Shown: positions 27,416 to 36,947 of the stretch, piece by piece
Layout of the letters: every line of letters starts with the position of its first letter
Numbering within the stretch: the stretch's first letter is position 1
Assembly: GCA_001724855.1 (NCBI GenBank)
Contig: MEED01000017.1
Span: 39,231-103,230 of the forward strand
DNA: 64,000 bases
Origin: Lautropia sp. SCN 69-89
Lineage (GTDB): Bacteria; Pseudomonadota; Gammaproteobacteria; Burkholderiales; Burkholderiaceae_E
Direction: 5' to 3'
Notes under the pieces: model-generated
The model's input: the letters and a program-made list of their open reading frames with translations, nothing else
Database searches by the model: none
Told to the model about the DNA's origin: nothing
Position numbers and translations under genes: made by a program

Positions 27416-28600
27416 ATGAACCGTGAAGTCGTCGTCGTCAGCGCCGTGCGCACCGCAGTGGGAACCTTCGGCGGAAGCCTGAAGGACCACTCGCCGACGA
27501 AACTGGGCGCGATGGTGGTGCGCGAGGCGCTCGCCCGCTCCGGGCTGGGCGCCGCCGACATCCACCACGTCGTCTTCGGCCACGTGATCAACACCGAGCC
27601 GCGCGACATGTACCTGGCGCGCGTGGCCGCGCTCGAAGGCGGCCTGTCTCAGGAAGTGCCCGCGATGACTCTCAACCGGCTGTGCGGCTCGGGCATGCAG
27701 GCGATCGTGTCGGCCGCGCAGGCGATCCTGCTGGGCGACGCCGATGCGGCGCTGGCCGGCGGCGCCGAGGTGATGAGCCGCGGCCCCTACTCGATGCCCG
27801 CGGCGCGCTGGGGCGCGCGGATGGGCGACGCACGCGTCGTCGACATGATGACCGGCGCACTGCACGACCCGTTCCAGGACATCCACATGGGTGTGACCGC
27901 CGAGAACGTCGCGAAGAAGTGGGGTATCTCGCGCGAGGACCAGGACGCGCTGGCCGTCGAGAGCCACCGTCGCGCATCGGTGGCCACCCGCGAGGGACGC
28001 TTCGCCTCGCAGATCCTGCCGATCGAGCTGAAGTCGCGCAAGGGCACGACCGTCTTCGCTGCCGACGAGCACATCCGCCACGACGCGAGCATCGAGGAGA
28101 TGCGCAAGCTCGAGCCGGTGTTCGTGAAGGAAGACGGCACGGTGACGCCGGGTAACGCCTCGGGCATCAACGACGGCGCGGCCGCGCTGGTGCTGATGGA
28201 GCGGCGCGCGGCCGAAGCGCGCGGCCTCGCACCGATGGCGCGGCTGGTCTCGTACGCGCACGCCGGCGTCGATCCGGCCTACATGGGGATCGGACCGGTG
28301 CCTGCCTCGCGCAAGGCGCTGGAGCGGGCCGGACTGAAGGCGCACGAGATCGACGTCGTCGAGGCCAACGAGGCCTTCGCGGCGCAGGCGCTGGCGGTGA
28401 CGCGCGAACTCGGCCTCGACCCGGCGCGGGTGAACCCGAACGGCTCGGGCATCTCGATCGGGCACCCGGTGGGAGCGACCGGCGCGCTGATCACGGTGAA
28501 GGCGCTCTACGAACTGCAGCGCACCGGCGCGCGCCGCGCCCTGGCGACGATGTGCATCGGCGGCGGCCAGGGCATCGCCGCGATCTTCGAGCGCATCTGA
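27416..28600 (+). CDS. Acetyl-CoA acetyltransferase / beta-ketothiolase
   Basis: This 394-residue thiolase starts at ATG 27416 with a strong AGGAGGTG site at 27401-27408. The acyl-accepting Cys90 is in LNRLCGSGMQAI, the His in NPNGSGISIGHPVGATGA and the second Cys in MCIGGGQG. It resembles BktB/PhaA-type biosynthetic thiolases. It could feed PHB synthesis or cleave acetoacetyl-CoA produced from crotonyl-CoA, the end product of the glutarate route. A BktB role is plausible but not certain. Confidence 0.93.
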   Translation: MNREVVVVSAVRTAVGTFGGSLKDHSPTKLGAMVVREALARSGLGAADIHHVVFGHVINTEPRDMYLARVAALEGGLSQEVPAMTLNRLCGSGMQAIVSAAQAILLGDADAALAGGAEVMSRGPYSMPAARWGARMGDARVVDMMTGALHDPFQDIHMGVTAENVAKKWGISREDQDALAVESHRRASVATREGRFASQILPIELKSRKGTTVFAADEHIRHDASIEEMRKLEPVFVKEDGTVTPGNASGINDGAAALVLMERRAAEARGLAPMARLVSYAHAGVDPAYMGIGPVPASRKALERAGLKAHEIDVVEANEAFAAQALAVTRELGLDPARVNPNGSGISIGHPVGATGALITVKALYELQRTGARRALATMCIGGGQGIAAIFERI

Positions 28601-28640
28601 GGCCGTCGCCGCGCCGCTTCACCGATCGCGCTCCTGGCAT

Positions 28641-28710
28641 TCGCTTCGAAATGTAGCGTCTTGCCTCGTGGAACGCGTTCCACGAGCAAAAACGCATCGA
28701 TTTGAAGCGA
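28641..28710. repeat. 70-bp imperfect palindrome with a perfect 22-bp core
   Basis: The core at 28665-28686 is a perfect palindrome with half-site CTCGTGGAACG. Around exactly the same centre, outer arms TCGCTTC (28641-28647) and GAAGCGA (28704-28710) pair fully, and GCGT/ACGC pair at 28656-28659 and 28692-28695. It lies in the 214-nt gap between two convergent genes. No U-run follows on either strand, so it is not a standard terminator. The rest of this gap (28711-28814) shows nothing I can assign. Confidence 0.85.
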
Positions 28711-28814
28711 GAGCGCTCGAAGTGGCGGCGCGGCGCCCGGGTGGCAGCGCACGGGCACCGGCGCCCGCGCGGGGCTGTGCGGCCGGGGCCGGGCGGGCTG
28801 CGCGGGTGTCCGGT

Positions 28815-30044
28815 TTACGCGCCGGCGGGCTGGGCGGCGCGCGGCGCGCCGAGCGGCCGCTGGTCGATCGGCGCGTGCACCAGCGCGGCAAAGCCGCCGA
28901 ACGCGATGACCATCGCCCACGCGTAGTCGTAGTTGCCGAACAGGTCGAAGAACCTGCCGCCGAGCCAGGCGCCGAGGAAGCTGCCGATCTGGTGGCCGAA
29001 GAACACCACCCCGCCGAGCAGGCCGAGGTACTGCACGCCCCAGCGCTGGCCCACCAGCGCATTGGTGAGCGGCACCGTCGACAGCCAGAGCAGGCCGATC
29101 GCCGCGCTGAACAGGTATACCGACCACTGGCTGAGCGGCGCCAGCAGGAACAGGCCGATCACCGCGGAGCGCGCGAGGTAGATGCCCGCCAGCAGCCATT
29201 TGCGCGACAGCTTCTGCCCGAGCCACCCCGAGGCGAAGGAGCCCGCCACGTTGAACAGGCCGATCAGCGCGACCGCGGTGGCGCCGATGTTGGCCGACAT
29301 GCCCTTGTCGAGCAGGTAGGCCGGGAGGTGCAGCTGGATGAAGACGACCTGCAGTCCGCAGACGAAATAGCCCCAGAACAGCAGGTGGAAGCTGCGATCG
29401 GCGATCGCGCCGCGCAGTGCGTCGGCCAGCCGCACCGGGCCGGCGCGCGCCGCCGCCTCGTGCTCGCTGCGCATGCCCAGCGCGAGCAGCAGGATCGCTG
29501 CGACGATCGCCGCGTGCACCAGAAGCGTCGCCTGCCAGCCGATCGCTGCGATCAGCTTGCCCGCCAGCGGCAGGAACAGGAACTGGCCGAACGAGCCGGC
29601 GGCCACGCCCACGCCGAAGGCGAGGCTGCGCTGCTCGGCAGGAACCACCCGCCCGAGCGTCGCGAGCACGATGCCGAACGAGGTGCCGCCGATCGCGATG
29701 CCCATCACCAGGCCCGCCGACAGCGACAGCGCAGCGCCGCTCTCGGCCCAGGCCATGCCCAGGAAGCCCACCACGTAGAGCGCCCCGCCCAGCAGCAGCG
29801 TGCGCATCGAGCCGTACTTGTCGGCCATCGCCCCGAGGAAAGACCCGCCGAGGCCCCACATCAGGTTCTGCAGCGCGATCGCCAGCGAGAAGGTCTCGCG
29901 CGACCAGCCGCGCGCCTGCGTCATCTCGGGCAGGAACAGGCCGAACGACGAGCGCACGCCGGTGGAGATCACCAGGATCGCGCAGCCGAACAGCAGCACC
30001 GGCAGGTACGAAGGCGCGCTGCGCGCCGCAGCGGGGCCGCCCAT
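28815..30044 (-). CDS. MFS transporter, 12-helix
   Basis: This 409-residue membrane protein starts at the ATG overlapping the hemL stop (TGATG). Family marks include FGLFLPEMTQARGWSRETFSLAIALQNLMWGLGGSFLGAMADKYG (helices 1-2 with the loop-2 motif) and a central cytoplasmic loop near residues 190-205 (RSEHEAAARAGPVRLADALRG). It resembles the oxalate:formate/monocarboxylate-type MFS group. The substrate cannot be told. The coupling to hemL is positional and need not mean tetrapyrrole transport. Confidence 0.9.
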   Translation of the reverse strand: MGGPAAARSAPSYLPVLLFGCAILVISTGVRSSFGLFLPEMTQARGWSRETFSLAIALQNLMWGLGGSFLGAMADKYGSMRTLLLGGALYVVGFLGMAWAESGAALSLSAGLVMGIAIGGTSFGIVLATLGRVVPAEQRSLAFGVGVAAGSFGQFLFLPLAGKLIAAIGWQATLLVHAAIVAAILLLALGMRSEHEAAARAGPVRLADALRGAIADRSFHLLFWGYFVCGLQVVFIQLHLPAYLLDKGMSANIGATAVALIGLFNVAGSFASGWLGQKLSRKWLLAGIYLARSAVIGLFLLAPLSQWSVYLFSAAIGLLWLSTVPLTNALVGQRWGVQYLGLLGGVVFFGHQIGSFLGAWLGGRFFDLFGNYDYAWAMVIAFGGFAALVHAPIDQRPLGAPRAAQPAGA

Positions 30045-31324
30045 CAGGCCACCGCGCGCAGCGCGCGGCGCGCCGCCGCGATCGTCGCATCGACGTCGGC
30101 ATCGCCGTGCGCGCCCGAGAAGAAGAACGCCTCGACCGGCGACGGCGGCAGGTAGACGCCCTCGTCGAGCATCAGGTGATAGAAGCGCTTGAAGCGCTCG
30201 ACGTCCTGCTGCTGCACCTGCGCGAAGCTCGCGGGCGGAGTGGCGAGCATGTACAGGCCCGCCAGGCCGCCGCGATGCTGCGCGCTGAACGCGACCCCGG
30301 CCTCGCGCGCCGCGGCGTTCAGGCCGTCGACGAGTCGCGCGCAACCCGCTTCGAGCCGCTCGAAGAAGCCGGGCTCGGCGATCAGGTCCATCGTCGCCAG
30401 CCCCGCGGCCATCGCGATCGGGTTGCCCGACAGCGTGCCCGCCTGATAGACCGGGCCCAGCGGCGCCATCATCTCCATGACGGCCGCGGACCCGCCGATC
30501 GCGCCCACCGGCATGCCGCCGCCGATCACCTTGCCGAACACCGATAGGTCGGGCACGACGTCGACCCGCTGCTGGGCGCCGCCCAGCGCCACGCGAAAGC
30601 CCGACATCACCTCGTCGAACACGAGCAGCGCGCCATGCTTCGAGCACAGCTCGCGCAGCCCGGCGAGGAAGCCGGGCGCGGGCAGGATCAGGTTCATGTT
30701 GCCGGGCATCGGCTCGACGATCACGCAGGCGATGCGCTCGCCGTGCGCGGCGAACAGCGCCTCGACGCTGGCCAGGTCGTTGAATTGCGCGACCAGCGTG
30801 TGGCGAGCCAGGTCGTCGGGCACGCCGGCCGAACTGGGCGTGCCGAAGGCGAGCGCCCCCGAGCCCGCCTTCACCAGCAGGCTGTCGGCGGTGCCGTGGT
30901 AGCAGCCCTCGAACTTGAGGACCGCGTCGCGGCGCGTGTAGCCGCGCGCCAGGCGCAGCGCCGACATCGCGGCCTCGGTGCCCGAACTGGTGAAGCGCAC
31001 CCGCTCGACCTGCGGAAACAGCGCGCAGATGCGCTCGGCCAGCTCGCTCTCCATCGTGTTGGGCGCGCCGAAGGACAGCCCGCGCCGCGCTGCGCGCTCG
31101 ACGGCTGCGAGCACGTGCGGATGCGAGTGCCCTGCGATCATCGGGCCCCATGAGCCGAGGTAGTCGATGTAGCGCCGGCCCTCGACGTCCCACATGTACG
31201 CGCCCTCGGCGCGATCGATGAAGCGCGGCGTGCCGCCGACCGCGCGAAATGCGCGCACGGCGGAGTTGACGCCGCCGACGAGTACCTTGCGCGCGCGTTC
31301 GAATTCGGAGAGGTTCGTGCTCAT
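30044..31324 (-). CDS. hemL: Glutamate-1-semialdehyde 2,1-aminomutase
   Basis: This 426-residue PLP enzyme of the C5 haem pathway converts glutamate-1-semialdehyde to 5-aminolevulinate. [23 protein letters not shown] is the standard N-terminus. [33 protein letters not shown] and [14 protein letters not shown] with PLP-binding Lys265 are present. Length matches the family. It is in an overlapping pair with the MFS gene. Confidence 0.97.
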   Translation of the reverse strand: MSTNLSEFERARKVLVGGVNSAVRAFRAVGGTPRFIDRAEGAYMWDVEGRRYIDYLGSWGPMIAGHSHPHVLAAVERAARRGLSFGAPNTMESELAERICALFPQVERVRFTSSGTEAAMSALRLARGYTRRDAVLKFEGCYHGTADSLLVKAGSGALAFGTPSSAGVPDDLARHTLVAQFNDLASVEALFAAHGERIACVIVEPMPGNMNLILPAPGFLAGLRELCSKHGALLVFDEVMSGFRVALGGAQQRVDVVPDLSVFGKVIGGGMPVGAIGGSAAVMEMMAPLGPVYQAGTLSGNPIAMAAGLATMDLIAEPGFFERLEAGCARLVDGLNAAAREAGVAFSAQHRGGLAGLYMLATPPASFAQVQQQDVERFKRFYHLMLDEGVYLPPSPVEAFFFSGAHGDADVDATIAAARRALRAVA

Positions 31325-31476
31325 GCCGGGCGGTGCATCCGGAAGATCCTGGGAAAGTCGCCAAGTCTAATGGATGCAGCCTCCGGCCGCCGGGCCGCCC
31401 GGCGGGCGCGCCTTCGAACCGCCGGACCGACCCGCCGCGACGGTCAGGACGACGCAGCGCCGCCCGTCGTGTCCGG

Positions 31477-33102
31477 CTACGCGGCCCCTGCCAGCTTCTG
31501 CGCCATCTGGCGCAGCACGAACTTGAGCACCTTGCCGGTGGGGTTGCGCGGCAGTTGTTCGAGGATCTCGAGCCGCTCGGGCCAGAAGCTCTTGCTCACC
31601 TGCTGCTGCTGCAGGAACGCCCGCATCGACTCCAGGTCGACCTTCGCGCCCGGATGCACCGCGACGAACGCGCAGGCACGCTCGCCGAGCCGCGCATCGG
31701 GCATGCCGACGATCGCCGCCTCGAGGACCCCCGGCATCTTGTAGAGCGCCGCTTCGATCTCGACCACCGGGATGTTCTCGCCGCCGCGGATCACGATGTC
31801 CTTGTCGCGCCCGCAGATGCGGATGTAGCCCTCCTCGTCCATCCGCGCGATGTCGCCGGTGACGAACCAGCCATCGTCGTCGACCGAGTAGAGCTGCGGG
31901 CGCTTCAGGTAGCCGACGAACAGCGACGCGCTGCGCACCCTGAGCGAGCCCTGCTGGCCGCGCGGGACTTCGCGCCCCTCGGCGTCGACCACCTTGACTT
32001 CGGATCCGGGCATCGCGATGCCGTCGCTCTCCTGCACCTTGTGGCCCGACAGCAGGGTGGTGGTGGCCGAACAGACCTCGCTCATCCCCCAGCTGGCGAT
32101 CACGGTCGCCCCGAGGTTCTCCTGTGCCTGCTTGACCACGATCGGCGGAATCGGCGCCCCCGACGTGACGAACAGCCGGAACGAACGAAGGTCGCGCTGC
32201 TCGATGCCCTCGAACTGCGCGAGGTCGGCGAGGAACGGCGTGGACGCGAAGGTGTAGGTGGCGCGGTGTTGCTCCATCAGCTCGATCGCGCGCCGCGGAT
32301 GCCAGATGTCGAGCAGCACGATCGGGGCGCCCAGGATCACGCCGAGCATCAGGCCGTAGGCGAAGCCCGCCTGGTGCGCGAGCGGCGACGGCATGAAGAC
32401 GACATCGCGGTCCGAGCACTCGAGCCGCTCGATGAACTGCAGGATGGTGCCCAGCAGCGTGTTCGACGTGTGCAGCACGCCCTTGGGCTCGCCGGTGGTA
32501 CCCGAGGTGAACAGCAGCTGCACCAGCGCATTGCCGTCGATCGGGGTGCCGCGCATGTACGCGGCTTCGGCGGGCCCGGCGAGCAGCGCCGCCTCGAACG
32601 AGTCGGCGCCCTCGCCGTCGACCAGGAAGACGTGCTCGAGCGCCGGCAGCTCGTAGCTGAGCGATCGCGCCAGCGCCCCGTGGTCGAAGCCGCGGAAGCT
32701 CGACGGCGCGATGAACACCTTCGATTCGGCGTGGCCGATCATGAACGAGAGCTCGCGGTGCCGCAGGATCGGCATCAGCGGGTTGGTGATCGCGCCGATG
32801 CGCAGGCACGCCAGGTGCACCGCGACGAACTCCCACCAGTTCGGCAGCTGCATCGACACCACGTCGCCGGGGCCCACGCCGCGCGAGGCGAGCCCCTGCG
32901 CGATCCGGGCGACGCGCTCGCCGAGCTCGCGCCAGCTCAGGCGCAGCGTCGTGCCGCTCTCCTCGCGGTAGCCGATCAGCGCGGTCGCGTTGCCCTTCTC
33001 GACGATCCAGCGATCGAGGTAGTCGGTGAGCACGCGATCCGGCCAGAAGCCGCGCTCGCGTTCCATCGCGATCCTGCGCGGGTCGACCTGCATCCCCTCC
33101 AT
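31477..33102 (-). CDS. Acyl-CoA synthetase (AMP-forming), cyclohexanecarboxylate-CoA ligase-like
   Basis: This 541-residue ligase has the P-loop LLFTSGTTGEPKGVLHT, the ASWGMSE motif, the GWFVTGDIARMDEEGYIRICGRDKD hinge and the C-terminal NPTGKVLKF with the catalytic Lys. The N-terminus (VDPRRIAMERERGFWPDRVLTDYLD) is like that of the AliA-type cyclohexanecarboxylate and related aryl/alicyclic acid ligases. It is the last gene of a minus-strand operon after two enoyl-CoA hydratases and a TetR gene. It probably activates the acid that enters this pathway; the exact substrate is unknown. Confidence 0.9.
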   Translation of the reverse strand: MEGMQVDPRRIAMERERGFWPDRVLTDYLDRWIVEKGNATALIGYREESGTTLRLSWRELGERVARIAQGLASRGVGPGDVVSMQLPNWWEFVAVHLACLRIGAITNPLMPILRHRELSFMIGHAESKVFIAPSSFRGFDHGALARSLSYELPALEHVFLVDGEGADSFEAALLAGPAEAAYMRGTPIDGNALVQLLFTSGTTGEPKGVLHTSNTLLGTILQFIERLECSDRDVVFMPSPLAHQAGFAYGLMLGVILGAPIVLLDIWHPRRAIELMEQHRATYTFASTPFLADLAQFEGIEQRDLRSFRLFVTSGAPIPPIVVKQAQENLGATVIASWGMSEVCSATTTLLSGHKVQESDGIAMPGSEVKVVDAEGREVPRGQQGSLRVRSASLFVGYLKRPQLYSVDDDGWFVTGDIARMDEEGYIRICGRDKDIVIRGGENIPVVEIEAALYKMPGVLEAAIVGMPDARLGERACAFVAVHPGAKVDLESMRAFLQQQQVSKSFWPERLEILEQLPRNPTGKVLKFVLRQMAQKLAGAA

Positions 33103-33142
33103 CGTGTCCCCCTGTCCGGGCCGCCGCGGACCCTGGTTCGGT

Positions 33143-33988
33143 TCAGGATGCGTCGCGCTCGAGGAAGCGCCGCACCCGGTCCTGCGTCTCCTGCAGCGCG
33201 AGCAGCGCGCCGCTGCCTTCGAGCTCGACCTCGTAGCCGTCGAGCCGCGCGTCGAGCGCCGCGCCGATGCAGCGCTTGCTCTCGCGCAGCGCGGCGACCG
33301 GAAGTGCGGCGATGCGCTCGACGACGCCGCCGGCCACCGCCCGCAGCTGCGCCGCCGGCGCGTGCCACTGCGCGAGCCCCAGCCCGACCGCCTCGGCGCC
33401 CTGCAGCACTTCGGCGCCGAGAATCAGCCGGCGCGCGGTCGATTCGCCGCAGATCCGCGTCATGCGCTGCGTGCCTCCGGCCGCGGGCAGCAGGCCGAGC
33501 CGAGCTTCCGGCAAGCCGAGCCGCGCCTCGTCCGCCACCACCCGCAGGTCGCAGGCGAGCGCCAACTCGAAGCCGCCGCCGAGCGCCGGCCCGCCGATCT
33601 CGGCCACCGACACCCGGGGGCTGCGCTCGATGCGCGCATAGACCTGCTGCAGCCGCCGCGTGAAGTCGATCATCGCACACCGCCCCTCGGCGGTCGCGAA
33701 GCGCTGCCGCATGAAGGCCAGGTCGGCACCGGCGCAAAAGACGCGCTGCTCGCTGCGGATCCACAGCACGCGCACCTGCTCGTCGGCCTCGACCGCGTCG
33801 AGCACCCGGTTCAGCCGCTCGACCCAGGCGTCGTCGATCGCGTTCACCGGCGGCCTGCACAGCGTCGCCACGGCGACGCCTGCGTCGATCGACAGCGAGA
33901 TCGGCGCCGCCGGGTCGCCCGCAGCCTCCGGCACCCCGCCCGGCGATCCGGTCATGGAACCCTGCGCGATCGGACGATCGTTCGTCAT
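33143..33988 (-). CDS. Enoyl-CoA hydratase/isomerase family protein
   Basis: The protein is 281 residues from ATG 33988, chosen for a GAGG site 8 nt upstream; the frame is open a little further. The crotonase oxyanion regions are VFCAGADLAFM and EIGGPALGGGFELALACDLR, followed by ARLGLPEARLGLLPAAGGTQRM with both active-site Glu positions apparently conserved. The first 35 residues are Gly/Pro-rich and unconserved. It is 40 nt upstream of the CoA ligase gene and 54 nt downstream of the TetR gene. Confidence 0.88.
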   Translation of the reverse strand: MTNDRPIAQGSMTGSPGGVPEAAGDPAAPISLSIDAGVAVATLCRPPVNAIDDAWVERLNRVLDAVEADEQVRVLWIRSEQRVFCAGADLAFMRQRFATAEGRCAMIDFTRRLQQVYARIERSPRVSVAEIGGPALGGGFELALACDLRVVADEARLGLPEARLGLLPAAGGTQRMTRICGESTARRLILGAEVLQGAEAVGLGLAQWHAPAAQLRAVAGGVVERIAALPVAALRESKRCIGAALDARLDGYEVELEGSGALLALQETQDRVRRFLERDAS

Positions 33989-34042
33989 TCGACTGCCTCG
34001 TTTCGATGAACCGGCAACGGCGCGCATCGGGGGCCGTTCACG

Positions 34043-34756
34043 CTACCCGCAACCCGCGCCGGAGCCGGCCGCGCCCGCCGGTGCCCCGGAGAAGTCGCGG
34101 CTGCGCCGGCGCAGCGCCGTCATCGCGGCCTTGCCTTTGGGCGTGAGAAACGGCTCGATGAGCAGCGCAACACCACCCGACACGTAGCCGGCCAGACCAA
34201 AGCGCTCACGCATCGCCCAGTGCTTCAGCGCCCACGCGTGGCAGAACATCACCAACTGGTAGACCAGCAGGAATTCGTCGATCGGGCGCATGAAGCCGCC
34301 ATCGACGCACTCGCGCACGCAGCCTTCGAGCAGCCGGTTGGTACGCAGCTCGGCCTGCTGGATCAGCGCGCGGCGATCGGCACGCAGCGAACCGGTCGAG
34401 CGGTAGGTGAGCACCGCAGCCTGGCGCAACTCGTCGACGATCGCGCAGTAGGCCCAGACCGCCGTGCACAGCCGGTCCACCGGGTGCCCGACGCCTTCGA
34501 GGCGCGCGGGAATCTCGGTCTCGTAGCGATCGAGCACGCGCTTGAGCGACAGGAACAGGATGTCGTCCTTGTCGCCGAAGTACTGGTAGATCAGCCCGAT
34601 GCTGACGCCGCTCGCCTTCGCGATCTGCTGGATCGTGGTCACGTAGTAGCCGTGCTCGGCGAACAGGCGCACCGCCGCGTCGAGGATGCCTGCGCGGCGC
34701 TCCTCGACGAGCTTCGGGTCGCTGACGGCGCTGGCGACGTGCTCGGGCGAGCTCAT
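34043..34756 (-). CDS. TetR-family repressor of the adjacent acyl-CoA pathway
   Basis: This 237-residue protein has an N-terminal HTH at about residues 20-70: RAGILDAAVRLFAEHGYYVTTIQQIAKASGVSIGLIYQYFGDKDDIL. The ligand domain is helical and unassigned; the last 20 residues are Gly/Ala-rich. It is embedded in the operon (25 nt after the upstream hydratase). A perfect inverted repeat in the divergent promoter 900 nt away has the TGAATGA half-site known for the TetR-family fatty-acid regulator FadR of Bacillus. An acyl-CoA ligand is therefore likely. Confidence 0.92.
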   Translation of the reverse strand: MSSPEHVASAVSDPKLVEERRAGILDAAVRLFAEHGYYVTTIQQIAKASGVSIGLIYQYFGDKDDILFLSLKRVLDRYETEIPARLEGVGHPVDRLCTAVWAYCAIVDELRQAAVLTYRSTGSLRADRRALIQQAELRTNRLLEGCVRECVDGGFMRPIDEFLLVYQLVMFCHAWALKHWAMRERFGLAGYVSGGVALLIEPFLTPKGKAAMTALRRRSRDFSGAPAGAAGSGAGCG

Positions 34757-34781
34757 CGGTGCGGCCCCGGTGCGTTGCGGA

Positions 34782-35600
34782 TCAGTTGCCCTCGAACTTC
34801 GGCTTTTCCCTGGCCACGAAGGCGTTGTAGGCGCGGGTGAAATCCTGCGTCTGCATGCAGATCGCCTGCGCCTCGGCCTCGGTTTCGAGCGCCTGCTCGA
34901 TCGTCTGGTTCCACTCCTGGTGCAGGCACTTCTTGGTCATGAAGTGCGCGAATGCCGGCCCGGTGGCGAGCGAGCTTGCCATGTCGATCGCCTTCTGCAG
35001 CACCTGGTCCTTCGGCACCACGTCGTTGAAGAAGCCCCAGGCCTTGCCCTCGTCGGCGCTCATCGCCCGCCCGGTATAGAGCAGCTCGCTCGCGCGGCCG
35101 TGGCCGATGATGCGCGGCAGGATCGCGCAGGCGCCCATGTCGCAGCCGGCCAGTCCGACGCGCACGAACAGGAACGCGGTCTTGGTATCGGGGGTCGCAT
35201 AGCGCATGTCCGAGGCCATCGAGATGATCGCGCCGGCGCCCGCCGAGACGCCGTCGATCGCGGCGATGATCGGCTGCGGGCAGGTGCGCATCTCCTTCAC
35301 CAGGCTTCCGGTCATCCGGGTGAAGGTGAGCAGCCCGTTCATGTCCATCTTCGTGAGCGGGCCGATGATCTCGTGCACGTCGCCGCCGGAGCAGAAGTTG
35401 CCGCCCTCGCCGGTGATCACCACCGCGCGCACGTCCTCGGCGAACTGCAGCCGATGGAAGGTGTCGCGCAACTCCGCGTAGCTCTCGAAGGTGAGCGGAT
35501 TCTTGCGCTCGGGGCGGTTCAGCGTGACGATCGCCACGTTGTCGCGCACTTCCCACTTGAAGTGCTGGGGACGCCACTCGGCCGCTTTGAGCTTGTACAT
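34782..35600 (-). CDS. Enoyl-CoA hydratase family protein (aromatic/alicyclic acid cluster type)
   Basis: This 272-residue crotonase starts at ATG 35600 with CAGGAG upstream. It has [60 protein letters not shown] and [24 protein letters not shown]. The Gly at the first active-site loop and Cys-Asp at the second (where many hydratases have Glu) suggest an unusual reaction. It is the first gene of the minus-strand operon, directly next to the inverted-repeat operator. Confidence 0.9.
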   Translation of the reverse strand: MYKLKAAEWRPQHFKWEVRDNVAIVTLNRPERKNPLTFESYAELRDTFHRLQFAEDVRAVVITGEGGNFCSGGDVHEIIGPLTKMDMNGLLTFTRMTGSLVKEMRTCPQPIIAAIDGVSAGAGAIISMASDMRYATPDTKTAFLFVRVGLAGCDMGACAILPRIIGHGRASELLYTGRAMSADEGKAWGFFNDVVPKDQVLQKAIDMASSLATGPAFAHFMTKKCLHQEWNQTIEQALETEAEAQAICMQTQDFTRAYNAFVAREKPKFEGN

Positions 35601-35654
35601 GCTGCAATCTCCTGGATGTTGCGAGGTGAACTGGCATCGCCCGCGCGGGCGGGC

Positions 35655-35684
35655 TTGACTGAATGAACGCTCATTCAGTATCGT
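35655..35684 (+). promoter_or_regulatory. Promoter of the acyl-CoA dehydrogenase gene
   Basis: TTGACT (35655-35660) and TATCGT (35679-35684) are 18 bp apart, facing the acyl-CoA dehydrogenase gene. The -35 matches consensus at five of six positions and the -10 at four. The inverted repeat fills the spacer, so repressor binding would block this promoter. Confidence 0.55.
35658..35679. promoter_or_regulatory. TetR operator: perfect 9-4-9 inverted repeat
   Basis: ACTGAATGA (35658-35666) and TCATTCAGT (35671-35679) are perfect inverted repeats around ACGC. The repeat is in the 162-nt gap between the divergent hydratase and acyl-CoA dehydrogenase genes. It lies between the -35 and -10 of the latter. 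The half-site TGAATGA is the one I recall for Bacillus FadR, a TetR protein controlling acyl-CoA degradation. Confidence 0.85.
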
Positions 35685-35762
35685 AGGGCCACCCCCCGCA
35701 GAAAGCAAGCGCCGCGGGCCCGGGCCACGCAGCCGCGGCCAGCCCCGCAGACGGAGAGATCG

Positions 35763-36947
35763 ATGCCCGACCGCAGCCACCTCGCCTGGCCTTTCCTCGA
35801 CGACGCCCATCGCGAGCAGGCGCGCGCGCTCGACGAATGGGCGACTGCGCGACTCACCGGCGAGCACGAGACCGACGTCGACGCGGCCTGCCGGCGCCTG
35901 GTGGCCGACCTGGGCAGCGCCGGCTGGCTGCGCTACTGCGCGGGCAAGGCCTGGGGCGGCGCGTTCGACGCGATCGACGCGCGCTCGCTGTGCGTGGCGC
36001 GCGAGACGCTGGCCTGGCACTCGGGGCTGGCCGATTTCGCCTTTGCGATGCAGGGGCTGGGGAGCGGATCGATCACGCTGGCGGGCACCGAGGCGCAGCA
36101 GCGCCGCTATCTTCCCGACGTGGTGGCCGGGCGCAAGCTGGCGGCGTTCGCGCTGTCGGAGCCCGACGCAGGCTCCGACGTGGCCGCGATCGCCACTACC
36201 GCGCGGCGCGACGGCGCGCACTGGGTGCTCGACGGCTGCAAGACCTGGATCTCGAACGCCGGCATCGCCGACTTCTACTGCCTGTTCGCACGCACCGGCG
36301 AAGCTCCGGGCAGCCGCGGCATCTCGGCGTTCATCGTCGAGGCCGGCACGCCCGGCCTGGACACCTCCGAGCGCATCGACGTCATGGCGCCGCACCCGCT
36401 GGGCACGCTGCGCCTGTCCGGATGCCGCGTGCCCGCCGACGCGCTGCTCGGCGCGCCCGGCGAAGGCTTCAAGATCGCGATGCGCAACCTCGACATCTTC
36501 CGCACCAGCGTGGCAGCCGCGGCGCTGGGTTTTGCGCGGCGCGCGCTCGACGAGGCGATCGGACGCGCGACGCGCCGCCGAATGCTCGGGCAGATGCTGG
36601 CCGATTTCCAGCTCACGCAGGCCGCGCTCGCCGACATGGCCACCGGCATCGACGCCGCTGCGCTGCTCACCTATCGGGCCGCGTGGGTGCGCGACCGGCT
36701 CGGCGAGCGCGCCACCCGCGAGGTGGCCATGGCGAAGATGGTTGCCACCGAAACCGCGCAGCAGGTGATCGACAAGGCGGTGCAGATCTTCGGCGGGCTC
36801 GGCGTGAAATCGGGGATGACGGTCGAGCACCTGTACCGCGAGATCCGTCCGCTGCGGATCTACGAGGGCGCCACCGAGGTGCAGAAGATCATCATCGCGC
36901 GCGAACTGCTCAGGCAGCACCTGCCTGCGCCAAAGGCGCAGGGCTGA
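35763..36947 (+). CDS. Acyl-CoA dehydrogenase
   Basis: This 394-residue flavoprotein starts at ATG 35763 with GGAGAGATCG just before it. [23 protein letters not shown] and [20 protein letters not shown] are flavin/substrate loops. The C-terminus has [48 protein letters not shown] with the usual catalytic-Glu position in YEGATE. It is divergent from the hydratase-TetR-hydratase-ligase operon and shares its operator. It probably performs the first dehydrogenation of the CoA ester made by the ligase. Its 3' end overlaps the convergent formate dehydrogenase gene by 38 bp. Confidence 0.92.
   Translation: MPDRSHLAWPFLDDAHREQARALDEWATARLTGEHETDVDAACRRLVADLGSAGWLRYCAGKAWGGAFDAIDARSLCVARETLAWHSGLADFAFAMQGLGSGSITLAGTEAQQRRYLPDVVAGRKLAAFALSEPDAGSDVAAIATTARRDGAHWVLDGCKTWISNAGIADFYCLFARTGEAPGSRGISAFIVEAGTPGLDTSERIDVMAPHPLGTLRLSGCRVPADALLGAPGEGFKIAMRNLDIFRTSVAAAALGFARRALDEAIGRATRRRMLGQMLADFQLTQAALADMATGIDAAALLTYRAAWVRDRLGERATREVAMAKMVATETAQQVIDKAVQIFGGLGVKSGMTVEHLYREIRPLRIYEGATEVQKIIIARELLRQHLPAPKAQG

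Noticed and set aside
28665..28686. Rho-independent terminator for the thiolase or MFS gene
   Set aside because: The hairpin is strong, but neither strand has a following U-run, so it was recorded only as a palindrome.
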